From Amycolatopsis thermophila (lineage in GTDB: Bacteria; Actinomycetota; Actinomycetes; Mycobacteriales; Pseudonocardiaceae): a stretch of 64,000 bases of DNA. The notes under the pieces are model-generated. The model did not search any database. It was not told where the DNA came from and worked only from the letters and a program-made list of their open reading frames with translations. The first letter of the stretch is position 1, and the number at the start of each line of letters is the position of its first letter. Shown here piece by piece: positions 1 to 7,388 of this stretch. The position numbers and the translations under genes were made by a program. The stretch spans positions 620,001 to 684,000 of the forward strand of contig NZ_JAUSUT010000001.1 of NCBI RefSeq assembly GCF_030814215.1, given 5' to 3'.

Positions 1-224
1 GCGGCGAGCTGTTCGACGAATGCGCGCCGGGCCTCGACGAGTGCGTCAATCGGATCGGGGGTCGCGCTGGTCATGAGGATGTTGAAGGCGGCCACGTCTC
101 CGGTCTCGTGCACGCCGACGGAGAGGAGGCTGTCAGCGGCGATGCGCCGGCCAAGTGCGAAGGCTTGCTCGCGCGGCACTGGTCGATTCAGGGTGGCGGA
201 CAGGGTGATGCTCCAGGGCTCCAT
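1..224 (-). CDS. Hypothetical protein, 3' part cut by window edge
   Basis: An open frame reads leftward from an ATG at 224 and is still open at base 1, giving about 74 residues of N-terminus. An AAGGA-like ribosome site lies about six bases before the ATG, which supports the start. The visible part is soluble, with no signal peptide or membrane segment, and alternates polar and hydrophobic residues (begins MEPWSITLSATLNRP). I do not recognise the family. Its position near an attachment-site fragment and an integrase relic suggests accessory DNA, but the function is unknown. Confidence 0.6.
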   Translation of the reverse strand, partial: MEPWSITLSATLNRPVPREQAFALGRRIAADSLLSVGVHETGDVAAFNILMTSATPDPIDALVEARRAFVEQLA

Positions 225-329
225 GTCAACTATCCTTGCTTGACAAGCGAAAAAATTCAAGTACCAGGAGTGGGGCTACGCTGGGAAAGCTGGTCGGGGG
301 TGCTTCCTTCACCCCCGACCAGCCCGCGA

Positions 330-584
330 TCATTCGCTACGCGGCACCTCGCCGTGGATCCCCTGGTGGTGATCCGGCGGCCAAGGCCACTGCAGCCCGT
401 CCCAGACGATCCAGGTCAGGAGCACGCGGCGCAGGTAGCGCTCGTGTTCGTCCTGGAACAATTCGATCGGGGCAAAGCGACCCTTGCCAGCCGGCGTCTC
501 AAGGAACACCGTGGCGTCAATGATGACCACCGTCCAGCCCTGGTCGCGCATCGCGAGGATGATCGCGGTTCCCAGCTCTCCCAT
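330..584 (-). CDS. Small hypothetical protein (84 aa)
   Basis: The start ATG at 584 is preceded by a near-perfect AGGAGGTG ribosome site, the strongest in this end of the window, which is the main evidence that the frame is real. The protein begins MGELGTAIILAMRDQGW and has a run of hydrophobic residues followed by ELFQDEHERYLRRVLLTWIVWDG; the C-terminus is Trp/Pro/His rich. No family is recognised. It lies in the same direction as the partial gene at 1-224 with about 105 bases between them, so they may be cotranscribed. Confidence 0.55.
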   Translation of the reverse strand: MGELGTAIILAMRDQGWTVVIIDATVFLETPAGKGRFAPIELFQDEHERYLRRVLLTWIVWDGLQWPWPPDHHQGIHGEVPRSE

Positions 585-737
585 TCGTTGTCACCTCCTC
601 TCATTGGGTGACACGACCATATCCTCGTTAGGAGACTTTTGTCGCTTAACTGGGCGGGAGAAGGGCGCAGATCACCCGTCATCGGACTCGCTACGACCTC
701 GTGCGCAGAAGCCCGCCTCACCGCTACGGTCACGCCC

Positions 738-1307
738 GTGACCGACCCATTCGACATCCCCAAAGCGCGGGGCACTCTAAGGGTGCTGCAGCTCGCGCAC
801 GACCGGTGGACCGAACTGTACGAGGGCATCGAGGGGCTGAAGTTCGACGACCTCAACGGCCAGGAGGAGGTCGCAGCGATCATCCGCGGGCCAGCCGTCG
901 AGATGATGATGTGGGCGCGCGGACTCGACGACCTCTGCCGCGGGATGCCCGAGCGGCGGGACGGTCAGCTGGTGCCGACCGAGCCCGACCTGCCCGGCTA
1001 CGAGACCGCTCGAGCCACAGTCGCGGGCCTCGTCGACGGCGCCCGCTACGCGACGAACCGCGAGGTGCATCAGTTGCTCGCGCTCATGCAGCCCAAGGGG
1101 GCTCTGAAGTTCCCACTCACCTTCCCGCTTGCGTTCGACCACTTCGGCGGCGTGCAGTGGCTGCACGAGATGCAACTGCCGCCCGCCGCGGAGGAACGCC
1201 GAGGGCAGGCGCCGCTGCGCCAGGCGTACGTCGACCACCTCGCCGGCCGGCCGGTCGGCCCCACGCTCGACGGCCTGCGCCAGTGGTTCGAGAGCCAGCT
1301 CTCGTAG
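738..1307 (+). CDS. Hypothetical protein (189 aa)
   Basis: The GTG at 738 (VTDPFDIPKARG) is chosen because the upstream in-frame residues from an earlier ATG at 639 are low-complexity and not protein-like; no clear ribosome site separates the two. The product is a soluble, mainly helical protein of about 189 residues with acidic and Arg-rich stretches and no obvious catalytic motif. I do not recognise a family. It lies next to the tRNA-like attachment fragment, so it may be cargo of an integrated element or chromosomal flank. Confidence 0.55.
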   Translation: MTDPFDIPKARGTLRVLQLAHDRWTELYEGIEGLKFDDLNGQEEVAAIIRGPAVEMMMWARGLDDLCRGMPERRDGQLVPTEPDLPGYETARATVAGLVDGARYATNREVHQLLALMQPKGALKFPLTFPLAFDHFGGVQWLHEMQLPPAAEERRGQAPLRQAYVDHLAGRPVGPTLDGLRQWFESQLS

Positions 1308-1381
1308 CCATCGCGGCCGCGGCAAGCAGCGGGAAGGGCCGCCCCCAGTGTGTCCCCGCCGGGGACAGAACACCCGTCAAA

Positions 1382-1433
1382 CCCCTGCAACCGTCGACAA
1401 CAGCCAGCAACCCTCAACAACAGCTTGCAGGGG
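1382..1433. repeat. Inverted repeat beside the attachment-site fragment
   Basis: Nine-base arms CCCCTGCAA (1382-1390) and TTGCAGGGG (1425-1433) are perfect inverted copies. The 34 bases between them contain three similar CAACA/CAGCAAC units. The repeat ends 26 bases before the tRNA 3' fragment, a place where integrase or excisionase binding sites are often found, so it may be a recombination accessory site; that role is inference. Confidence 0.4.
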
Positions 1434-1458
1434 AAACGCGTCCGACCTGCGGAAAGGA

Positions 1459-1486
1459 GCGGGTTCGATTCCCGTCGCCCGCTCTC
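1459..1486 (+). other. tRNA 3'-end fragment, probable attachment site (tRNA-Gly-like)
   Basis: The bases form a T-arm (GCGGG, loop TTCGATT, CCCGT, with one G-U closing pair) followed by a seven-base acceptor strand CGCCCGC and a T discriminator. This matches the 3' end of a bacterial tRNA, and the implied 5' acceptor GCGGGCG with U discriminator resembles tRNA-Gly. No D-arm, anticodon arm or 5' acceptor lies upstream, so it is not a tRNA gene. Such fragments are left by elements that integrate into tRNA 3' ends. The integrase relic that ends eight bases away supports this. Confidence 0.6.
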
Positions 1487-1493
1487 GCTGTCT

Positions 1494-1730
1494 TCACAGG
1501 TCAAAGCACACAACGAGCGGCGGTCTCCGGTTCTGAGGGCCGCCGCTCGCCGCTGTCGTGCCATTACCGTGCCAGTAGCTCCCGCCCTGCCGGTACCGCT
1601 CCACCGGTGCGTTCAGCTCGTCGGCGATCTGCCGGTCACGCGCGCTCGTCGCGTGCTGGTAGATCAGCGCCGCCCGCGCGGTGCTCTGCCCCATCCGCTG
1701 CATCAGCTCCCGCGTGGTCCCGCCGGCGAC
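1494..1730 (-). pseudogene. Tyrosine-recombinase (phage-type integrase) C-terminal remnant
   Basis: The last 79 codons of an open frame encode a stretch with TTRELMQRMGQSTARAALIY followed by QHATSARDRQIADEL. This is the typical C-terminal box of actinomycete tyrosine integrases, containing the region around the catalytic Tyr (the IYQHAT segment). Everything upstream that should hold the N-terminal arm-binding domain and the catalytic Arg-His-Arg residues is missing; the frame instead runs into the neighbouring DUF2188 gene antisense context. The stop lies eight bases from the tRNA 3' fragment, the usual int/att geometry. It is a broken gene and cannot recombine by itself. Confidence 0.65.
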
Positions 1731-1740
1731 GCGGCGAGTC

Positions 1741-1983
1741 CTACCTAGCGCCGGTCCTCCGGCAGTGCGGATCGTGGCCACGAGGCGACGTGTCCTTGTC
1801 CCGGATCCTGCCGTCCCGACCATGAACGACGGTCTCGCCGCCGGTGTTGTTCGTGATCTCACGCGCCCGGCCTGTCGCCTCGCGCTGCGTGTCGTAGCGC
1901 CCGCTCGAACGGTTTGCCCCCGGCTTCTTGACGTCCCAGCCACCGTCCGGATTCGGCACGACGTGCCGATCTTTCTCGCTCAC
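1741..1983 (-). CDS. DUF2188 family small protein (80 aa)
   Basis: The GTG at 1983 opens a frame beginning with SEKDRHVVPNPDGGWDVKKP, followed by an Arg/Thr-rich middle and GGETVVHGRDGRIRDKDT. This pattern (HVVPN..GGW.VK, then a second VVHGRDGRIRDK block) is the signature of DUF2188 proteins, small beta-rich proteins of unknown function common in bacteria. Length fits the family. The last 14 residues (PRGHDPHCRR and so on) are less typical, so the 3' end may be altered by the junction with the integrase remnant. A GTCAAGGC inverted repeat at 2009-2034 lies just upstream and could be regulatory. Confidence 0.6.
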   Translation of the reverse strand: MSEKDRHVVPNPDGGWDVKKPGANRSSGRYDTQREATGRAREITNNTGGETVVHGRDGRIRDKDTSPRGHDPHCRRTGAR

Positions 1984-2089
1984 GCGTGACTACGGCCACC
2001 GGCACTGCGTCAAGGCTGGAAAGCGTGCCTTGACCCGGCACCACTCGTAACGGGCGCCCTGCGATCAAGCCCGCTGGTACCGTCGCCAG

Positions 2090-2638
2090 GTGCCGCGGTT
2101 GATCCTGCTCAACGGGCCGCCCGCGTGCGGCAAGTCGACGCTCGCCCGGCGGTATGTCGACGACCATGCGCTGGCGCTGAACCTGGACGTCGACCGCATC
2201 CGGGGCCTGATCGGCCGGTGGCGCGACGATCCACGCACCGCCGGCGTGCTCGCCCGCGAGGTCGCCCTCGCTGCCGCGCGCGCCCACCTGGCTTCCGGGC
2301 ACGATGTGGTGATCCCGCAGTTCCTGGGCCGGCCGACGTTCATCGAGCGCCTCGAGTGCCTCGCCGGCGAGACGAACGCGACGTTCCACGAGATCGTGCT
2401 GCTCGACAGCAAGGAGAACACGCTGCGACGCTTCGCCGAGCGCGCCTGCGCGGCGGCCGATCCACAGCACCTCGAGGCCCAGGAGATGGTCGAGCGCACT
2501 GACGGGTTCGGCGACCTCCCGCAGATGTTCGACCGGTTGATGGCGGTGATCGCAGCACGGCCGCACGCGAGGATCGTCCACGTCGCGGAGGGTCAGGTGG
2601 ACCTGACATACGAAGCCGTCCTGCGCAACCTGGGGTGA
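2090..2638 (+). CDS. P-loop ATPase / small-molecule kinase-like protein
   Basis: The product of 182 residues starts with a beta strand and a Walker A motif (GPPACGKST at 9-17), then a LDVDRIRG segment typical of AAA_33/zeta-toxin-like kinases that phosphorylate small molecules. A single P-loop domain fills the protein; there is no regulatory domain. The GTG at 2090 lets the P-loop fall at the expected distance from the N-terminus. The stop is four bases before the next gene, so the two are very likely one transcript. The substrate is unknown. Confidence 0.75.
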   Translation: MPRLILLNGPPACGKSTLARRYVDDHALALNLDVDRIRGLIGRWRDDPRTAGVLAREVALAAARAHLASGHDVVIPQFLGRPTFIERLECLAGETNATFHEIVLLDSKENTLRRFAERACAAADPQHLEAQEMVERTDGFGDLPQMFDRLMAVIAARPHARIVHVAEGQVDLTYEAVLRNLG

Positions 2639-2642
2639 GGCC

Positions 2643-3278
2643 GTGGACGACACCCTGCGCGCCGACGTCGAGACCCTCTGGGACTACCACCACCTGCACC
2701 ACGAGCCGCGCCCCACGGATGTCGGCGTCGGGCTGGGGAGTCACGATCTCGGCGTCGCCACGTACACCGCCGAGCTCTACCACGCCCGCCGGTTCCCGCT
2801 GGTCGTCTTCACCGGCGCCAACGCGCCCACCACCGTGGACCTGTTCCCGCGCGGTGAGGCCGTCCACTTCCGCGAACACGCGATCGCGCGGGGCGTCCCG
2901 GCGACAGCCATCCGGCTCGAACCGCACGCCACCAACACCGGCGAGAACATCACGTTCACCCGGCGGCTGCTCCAGGACCACGACATCCGCTCGGTCACGC
3001 TGGTCTCGCGCCCGTACCAGCAGCGCCGCGCCTACGCGACCTGCCGCAAACTCTGGCCCGAGGTCGACGTCGTGTGCGCCGCCCAGCCGCACACGCTCGA
3101 CGAGCACATCCGCAGCATCGGCGACGCAGACCGCGTGATCAACATGCTGGTCGGCGACACGCAGCGCATCACCCGCTACGCCGAACGCGGCTTCGCGATC
3201 CCGCAACCCATGCCGGCCGCGGTCCGCGCCGCCCTGCACCGGCTCATCGCGGCCGGGTTCACCAAACGCCTCCTCTGA
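2643..3278 (+). CDS. YdcF/SanA family (DUF218) protein
   Basis: The 211-residue protein shows the DUF218 plan: an N-terminal strand with VGLGSHDLGVA, LVVFTGANAP, an ATNTGENITFTRRLL segment with the conserved Thr-x-Glu-Asn that marks the family, and a VTLVSRPYQQRRAYAT strand-loop. YdcF proteins have a Rossmann-like fold and can bind S-adenosylmethionine, while relatives (SanA, ElyC) affect the cell envelope. There is no membrane anchor here, so it is the soluble YdcF type. It starts (GTG 2643) four bases after the kinase-like gene and is probably cotranslated with it. Confidence 0.8.
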   Translation: MDDTLRADVETLWDYHHLHHEPRPTDVGVGLGSHDLGVATYTAELYHARRFPLVVFTGANAPTTVDLFPRGEAVHFREHAIARGVPATAIRLEPHATNTGENITFTRRLLQDHDIRSVTLVSRPYQQRRAYATCRKLWPEVDVVCAAQPHTLDEHIRSIGDADRVINMLVGDTQRITRYAERGFAIPQPMPAAVRAALHRLIAAGFTKRLL

Positions 3279-3311
3279 TACCGCGGGCGCGCCCCAGGCG
3301 TGGCACCTTGG

Positions 3312-3758
3312 TCAGGCGTCCACCTGCCGCGCCGTCGCCATCGCGCGCTCGGTCTCCCAGAACGCCCGCATCGACAGCACCAGCCCGTCGGCGTCGACCC
3401 GGTACACGAACACCCCGTCGGTGTCGACGCGGTACCCGCCCGGCAGGTACGTGGTGATCGTGCCGACGTTCGCCACCTCGTCGCCCGCCGCGAACGAGTC
3501 CTTGATCGTGAACTCGAACCGTTCGACCTTCGCGATCGTCAGCTCCCAGAACGCGGCGATCCCGTCGTGGCCGTGGTGCCCGCGCCCCTCCTCGTCGAAC
3601 ATCGACGGGCCGACCGGGTCCTCGACGACGGCGTCCGGCGCGAACAACGCCAGCCACTCGTCCTTCGCACCGCGGCAGGTCGCGTTCATCGACCGCCACG
3701 AGGCCACCCGCGCCGGCGGCTGCTCCGCGGCGACGTCCCAGCACACCGAAACACCCAT
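3312..3758 (-). CDS. SnoaL/NTF2-like (ketosteroid-isomerase fold) protein
   Basis: The product of 148 residues has a helix followed by DEWLALFAPDAVVEDPVGPS, then GIAAFWELTI and alternating strands ending FVYRVDADGLVLSMRAFWE, the classic cone-shaped NTF2-like fold used by SnoaL and steroid delta-isomerases. The conserved Trp-x-x-x-Phe-x-x-Asp segment lines the pocket. The start ATG at 3758 has a GAGGGGG ribosome site that overlaps the stop of the upstream oxidoreductase gene, so the two form an operon. With the KstR-like operator upstream of that gene, a role in steroid or related lipid breakdown is plausible but inferred. Confidence 0.8.
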   Translation of the reverse strand: MGVSVCWDVAAEQPPARVASWRSMNATCRGAKDEWLALFAPDAVVEDPVGPSMFDEEGRGHHGHDGIAAFWELTIAKVERFEFTIKDSFAAGDEVANVGTITTYLPGGYRVDTDGVFVYRVDADGLVLSMRAFWETERAMATARQVDA

Positions 3759-3769
3759 GACGAACCCCC

Positions 3770-4639
3770 TCAGAACCGGGAAATGATCTCGTCGGCGAAC
3801 TTGCGGATGGCGTCCTTCTTCGGGCCGATCGGGTCGCCGAACCCGATGCCCTCGAACACCCACGGCTGCGTGACGATGTCGGTCACCCCGATCTCGCCCT
3901 GCTCGCGGTACCCGTCCAGCCCGAACTTGTCGATGCACACCGCCTGGATCTCGAACGGGTCGCCGGCCCGCCCGAACTCCGCACGCAACTCCGCCAGCCG
4001 CGAAATCGTCGTGCGCAGGTCGTCGAACTTCATCATCGCCGAAGACCAGCCGTCGCCGACCCGCGCCGCGCGCTTCAGCGCCACCTCGGTGTGCCCGCCG
4101 ATGTAGAACGGGACGTGCTTCGACGGCGCGGGGCTCATCTGCAGCTTGTCGAAGTCGAAGAACTTGCCGTGGTACTCGACCATCCCGCCGTCGAGGATCA
4201 GCCGCAGCACCTCGATCGCCTCGTCCACGCGCTTGCCGCGCTGCGCGTAGGGCGCGCCGCACCACTCGAACTCCTCCGGCGACCAGCCGACGCCCAGCCC
4301 GAGCCCGAACCGGTCGCCGGACAACACCGCCACCGAACCGACCTGCCGGGCCAGCAGCACGGGGTTGCGCGACCCCAGCTTGAGAACCGAGGTGTAGAAC
4401 TCGATCCGCTCGGTCACCGCGGCCATCGTCGCGACCGCCACCAGGGGATCCGCCCACGGCGTGTCCGCGGTCCAGAACCGGCTGCCGTCCGGCGTGTACG
4501 GGTATTCGGCCGACACGTGCTCGGAGTAGAACAGCGAGTCCGGCAGGGCGATCGAGGAGAAGCCGCACTCCTCGGCCGTCCGGGCGAGCTCGGTGAACTG
4601 GTCGAGGGGGTTCATCGCGACCGAGAGTGTGAACTTCAT
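3770..4639 (-). CDS. LLM-class F420-dependent oxidoreductase
   Basis: The 289-residue protein has the luciferase-like TIM-barrel pattern: MKFTLSVAMNPLDQ, SIALPDSLFY, RIEFYTSVLKLGSRNPVLLA, then LGLGVGWSPEEFEWCGAPY and VPFYIGGHTEVALKRAARVGDGW. These are the cofactor-binding loops of actinobacterial F420-dependent enzymes. It most likely oxidises or reduces a lipid or steroid-like substrate in the cytoplasm. The ATG at 4639 is 11 bases from a 14-bp palindrome matching the KstR consensus, so transcription is probably repressed by a KstR-type TetR regulator. It is the first gene of an operon with the SnoaL-like gene. Confidence 0.88.
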   Translation of the reverse strand: MKFTLSVAMNPLDQFTELARTAEECGFSSIALPDSLFYSEHVSAEYPYTPDGSRFWTADTPWADPLVAVATMAAVTERIEFYTSVLKLGSRNPVLLARQVGSVAVLSGDRFGLGLGVGWSPEEFEWCGAPYAQRGKRVDEAIEVLRLILDGGMVEYHGKFFDFDKLQMSPAPSKHVPFYIGGHTEVALKRAARVGDGWSSAMMKFDDLRTTISRLAELRAEFGRAGDPFEIQAVCIDKFGLDGYREQGEIGVTDIVTQPWVFEGIGFGDPIGPKKDAIRKFADEIISRF

Positions 4640-4650
4640 GCGACCGAGAC

Positions 4651-4664
4651 TATAACGTGTTCTA
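4651..4664. promoter_or_regulatory. KstR-like operator
   Basis: TATAACGTGTTCTA fits the published KstR consensus TNNAACNNGTTNNA at every fixed position and extends as a near palindrome (C on the left, G on the right). KstR is the TetR-family repressor of cholesterol catabolism in mycobacteria and rhodococci. The site lies 12 bases upstream of the LLM oxidoreductase start, where repressor binding would block the promoter. Confidence 0.6.
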
Positions 4665-4723
4665 GTTTTCGTCGAGAGCGGAACCGCTTGCGCCCGGCTT
4701 CCCGCAGCTCACAGACTTCACCC

Positions 4724-5509
4724 GTGATCCACGAATTCGCCGGCGACGTCGCGGCGCAGTACGACCGGTACCGCCGCGGCTATCGCGACGAGGTCTTCGA
4801 CCTGCTCGCCGGCGAGTTCACCCTCGGCCGGGTGCTCGACCTGGGCTGCGGCACCGGCCAGCTGACCGTGCCGCTGGCGCGACGGTCCCGCGCGGTGATC
4901 GGCATGGACCCCTCCCCCGACATGCTCGCCCGGGCCCGTGCGGCCGAGCTGCCCAACGCGGTGTGGGTGGTCGGCGCGGACAGCGACGTCCCGGCCCTGG
5001 AGCCGCTGCTCGGCGCCGCGAGCCTCGACCTCGTCACTATCGGCCAGGCCCTGCACTGGATGGACGCGGCCCCGCTGTTCGCCGCGCTGAGCCGGCTGCT
5101 CCGGCCCGGCGGCGGCGTCGCGGTGATCGCCAACGGGACGCCCGTGTGGACGCAGGACAGCTCGTGGGCCTCGGCGATCCGTGAGGTGTCCACGCGGTGG
5201 CTCGGCCCGCTGGAGTTCCCGGCCTGCGGCAGCAGCGACGAGGACCGCGCTCGCCACCGGGACCTGCTGGAACGGGCCGGCTTCACCCGGGTGCGCGAAC
5301 ACCGCCTCGACCACACCGAGCGGCTGGGCCTGGAGGAGGTGGTCGGGTCCTTCTACTCCACCGGCCCGCTGGACGAGCTGGACGCCGCAGGTCGGCGCGG
5401 TTTCGACGAAGACCTGCGCGCGGCACTGCGGGACGCGGAGCCCGCCGGCGTGTTCGCCGAGGAGGTGCCGGTGCGCGTCCTGTGCGGGAAGTGGGAACCG
5501 TCGGCGTAA
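4724..5509 (+). CDS. Class I SAM-dependent methyltransferase
   Basis: The GTG at 4724 opens a 261-residue protein with the Methyltransf_11-type core: motif I VLDLGCGTG (38-45), the acidic ribose-binding GMDPSPDML, then LDLVTIGQALHWMD (motif II region) and LLRPGGGVAVI (motif III). The long C-terminal part (LERAGFTRVREHRLDH and on) resembles ubiquinone/menaquinone-type small-molecule methyltransferases. The substrate is not evident. It is divergent from the KstR-controlled operon, and their starts are only 84 bases apart with the operator in between, so it may share that regulation. Confidence 0.85.
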   Translation: MIHEFAGDVAAQYDRYRRGYRDEVFDLLAGEFTLGRVLDLGCGTGQLTVPLARRSRAVIGMDPSPDMLARARAAELPNAVWVVGADSDVPALEPLLGAASLDLVTIGQALHWMDAAPLFAALSRLLRPGGGVAVIANGTPVWTQDSSWASAIREVSTRWLGPLEFPACGSSDEDRARHRDLLERAGFTRVREHRLDHTERLGLEEVVGSFYSTGPLDELDAAGRRGFDEDLRAALRDAEPAGVFAEEVPVRVLCGKWEPSA

Positions 5510-5717
5510 CGCCCGCGTCGGCCAATGCCGCCACAGCGCCGGACCACCAGTTCAGCAGCCGACCGGGACGTGGTGGACGACGCAAGATCATCCGCCGCTG
5601 CACCGGAACTACCCGCCCGGCCTGTACGTTGCCCGTATGTCCGGTTCGGCGGGGACAGGTGCTTCCACAGACCATCCGCGTCGTCCGGCTCAGCACACCA
5701 ACTTCTGGGAGTAAGCC

Positions 5718-6533
5718 ATGGGCACCGCGATCACCGTGATCGTGCTCCTCGTTGTCATCGTGGGCGCCATCGCCTACTTCAGCAAGGCTCAGGCCAAGAC
5801 GCGGCAGCGCCAGCTCGACGACGCCAAGGCCGACGCGCGGCGCCTGGTCGAACGCCTGGGCGGGCAGGTGCTCAACCTCGTCGGCTCCAACGAGCCGGCC
5901 AAGCAGGCCCTGGCCGACGCGTCCGAGCGCTACAACGCGGCCGGCTCCCAGCTGGAGCAGGCCCAGACCGCCGAGCAGGCCAAGCTCGTCAAGGAGACCG
6001 CGCTCGAGGGCCTCTACTACGTGCGCGCCGCGCGTGAGGCGATGGGCATGGACCCGGGCCCGATGCTGCCCGAGGAGCGCGAACGCGAGCGGGCCGGCAA
6101 GGTGACCGAGGAGCGCAGCGTGGACGTCGAGGGGCGCCGCCTGCAGGCCTCGCCCAACCCGGGTGACGACACGCCGTACTACTACCCGGGCGGGCGCGTG
6201 GCCGGACGGCCGGTGCCCCAGGGCTGGTACAGCGAGCCGTGGTGGAAGCCCGCGCTCGTGGCCGGCGCATGGGGGCTCGGGTCGGCCCTGCTGTTCAGCA
6301 CGATGTTCAGCGGCATGTCCGGTATCGCCAGCGCGGAGGCCTGGGAGTCCGGCTACGACGCCGGCCAGGAGGACGCCATGGCTGACGTGGGCGACGGCGG
6401 CGGCGACATGGGTGACGCCGGTGGCGACATGGGCGGCGACTACGGCGGGGACTTCGGCGGCGCCGACATGGGCGGTTTCGACGGCGGCGGTTTCGACGGC
6501 GGCGGCGACTTCGGCGGCGACTTCGACTTCTGA
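5718..6533 (+). CDS. Membrane-anchored protein with coiled coil and Gly/Asp-rich tail
   Basis: A GGGAG ribosome site precedes the ATG at 5718. Residues 4-22 form one membrane segment (ITVIVLLVVIVGAIAYF). Residues 23-140 are a charged, Ala/Gln-rich helix likely to be coiled coil. A second hydrophobic stretch (ALVAGAWGLGSALLFSTMF) lies near 180-200. The last 60 residues are almost only Gly, Asp, Phe and Met (GDGGGDMGDAGG type), an acidic disordered tail that could bind metal or self-associate. I believe similar actinobacterial proteins are annotated DUF1542, but no function is known. A strong terminator follows directly. Confidence 0.75.
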   Translation: MGTAITVIVLLVVIVGAIAYFSKAQAKTRQRQLDDAKADARRLVERLGGQVLNLVGSNEPAKQALADASERYNAAGSQLEQAQTAEQAKLVKETALEGLYYVRAAREAMGMDPGPMLPEERERERAGKVTEERSVDVEGRRLQASPNPGDDTPYYYPGGRVAGRPVPQGWYSEPWWKPALVAGAWGLGSALLFSTMFSGMSGIASAEAWESGYDAGQEDAMADVGDGGGDMGDAGGDMGGDYGGDFGGADMGGFDGGGFDGGGDFGGDFDF

Positions 6534-6546
6534 GCCCTCACCGCAC

Positions 6547-6579
6547 AGCGGGCCGGACACCACGTCCGGCCCGCTTTTT
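6547..6579. terminator. Bidirectional rho-independent terminator
   Basis: A perfect 12-bp stem (AGCGGGCCGGAC with its complement) around a five-base loop is followed by five T residues. It lies between the convergent genes ending at 6533 and 6579 and can serve at least the plus-strand gene. Confidence 0.85.
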
Positions 6580-7388
6580 CACGCCGCCTGGCAGACCGGG
6601 CACCAGTACAGGTTCCGCCCGGCCAGCTCGGCGTGCGCGACCGGCGTGCCGCACACCAGGCACGGCTGCCCCGTGCGCCGGTACACGTAGACCTCGCCGC
6701 CGTGCCGGTCCTGCCGCGGCGCGCGGCCGGTGACCTCGGGCAGGTGCTCGTCGTCGACGGTGTCGATGCGCCCGATGCGCACGCCCTTGCGCATGAGCGC
6801 GACGAGATCGGCCCACATCTCCTTCCACTGCACCTGGTCCAGCGCGCGCCCGGGCACCATCGGGTTGATCCGGTGCCGGAACAGGACCTCCGCGCGATAC
6901 ACGTTGCCCACACCGGAGATCACGCTCTGGTCCATCAGCAGCGCAGCGATCGACGTGCGGGACGCCGAAATCCGCTGCCAGGCCTCGTCGGGGCGGGCGT
7001 CGCGGCGCAGCGGGTCCGGGCCGAGCCGCGCCTTGATCGCGTCGACCTGGTCCGGGGTCAGCAGTTCACACCGGGTCGGACCGCGCAGGTCCGTCCAATG
7101 TGTCCGGCCCACGAGCCGCAACCGGACCTGCCCCACCGGGGCGGTTTCCGGCAGCTTCGCCTCGGTGAAGGTCCCGTACAGTCCCAAGTGGACGTGCACC
7201 GATCCGAGCGGGCCGAAGTCGTGGAACAGGTGCTTGCCGTAGGCCTCGGCCTTCACCATCACCTGACCGTCCACAAGGGCCGCTTCGCGAGCGAAGCGGC
7301 CCTGTGGACTGGAGACGCCCACCGGCGCGCCCGCGTAGCGCCGTTGGTGCAGGCGGGCGAGCCGGTGGAGGGTGTGCCCCTCGGGCAT
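6579..7388 (-). CDS. nei: Fpg/Nei family DNA glycosylase (endonuclease VIII-like)
   Basis: The protein begins MPEGHTLHR: Pro2 is the catalytic nucleophile and Glu3 the proton donor, and PEGH marks the Nei rather than the Fpg branch. The middle carries VISGVGNVYRAEVLF, the helix-two-turn-helix DNA-binding element. The C-terminus is an intact zinc finger with Cys243, Cys246, Cys263 and Cys266. It removes oxidised pyrimidines from DNA by a bifunctional glycosylase/lyase reaction. The ATG overlaps the rpiB stop (TGATG), so it is translationally coupled to rpiB, as in the Rv2464c-Rv2465c pair of M. tuberculosis. Confidence 0.93.
   Translation of the reverse strand: MPEGHTLHRLARLHQRRYAGAPVGVSSPQGRFAREAALVDGQVMVKAEAYGKHLFHDFGPLGSVHVHLGLYGTFTEAKLPETAPVGQVRLRLVGRTHWTDLRGPTRCELLTPDQVDAIKARLGPDPLRRDARPDEAWQRISASRTSIAALLMDQSVISGVGNVYRAEVLFRHRINPMVPGRALDQVQWKEMWADLVALMRKGVRIGRIDTVDDEHLPEVTGRAPRQDRHGGEVYVYRRTGQPCLVCGTPVAHAELAGRNLYWCPVCQAA

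Noticed and set aside
639..737. N-terminal extension of the hypothetical gene at 738
   Set aside because: The 33 extra residues look like translated spacer, and no ribosome site supports the ATG at 639.
1405..1486. A full tRNA gene ending at 1483-1486
   Set aside because: Only the T-arm and 3' acceptor strand are present; no matching 5' acceptor, D-arm or anticodon arm is found in the 80 bases upstream.
6547..6579. A small RNA gene in the spacer between the convergent genes
   Set aside because: The hairpin with its T-run is explained fully as a terminator and the spacer is too short for a separate promoter.
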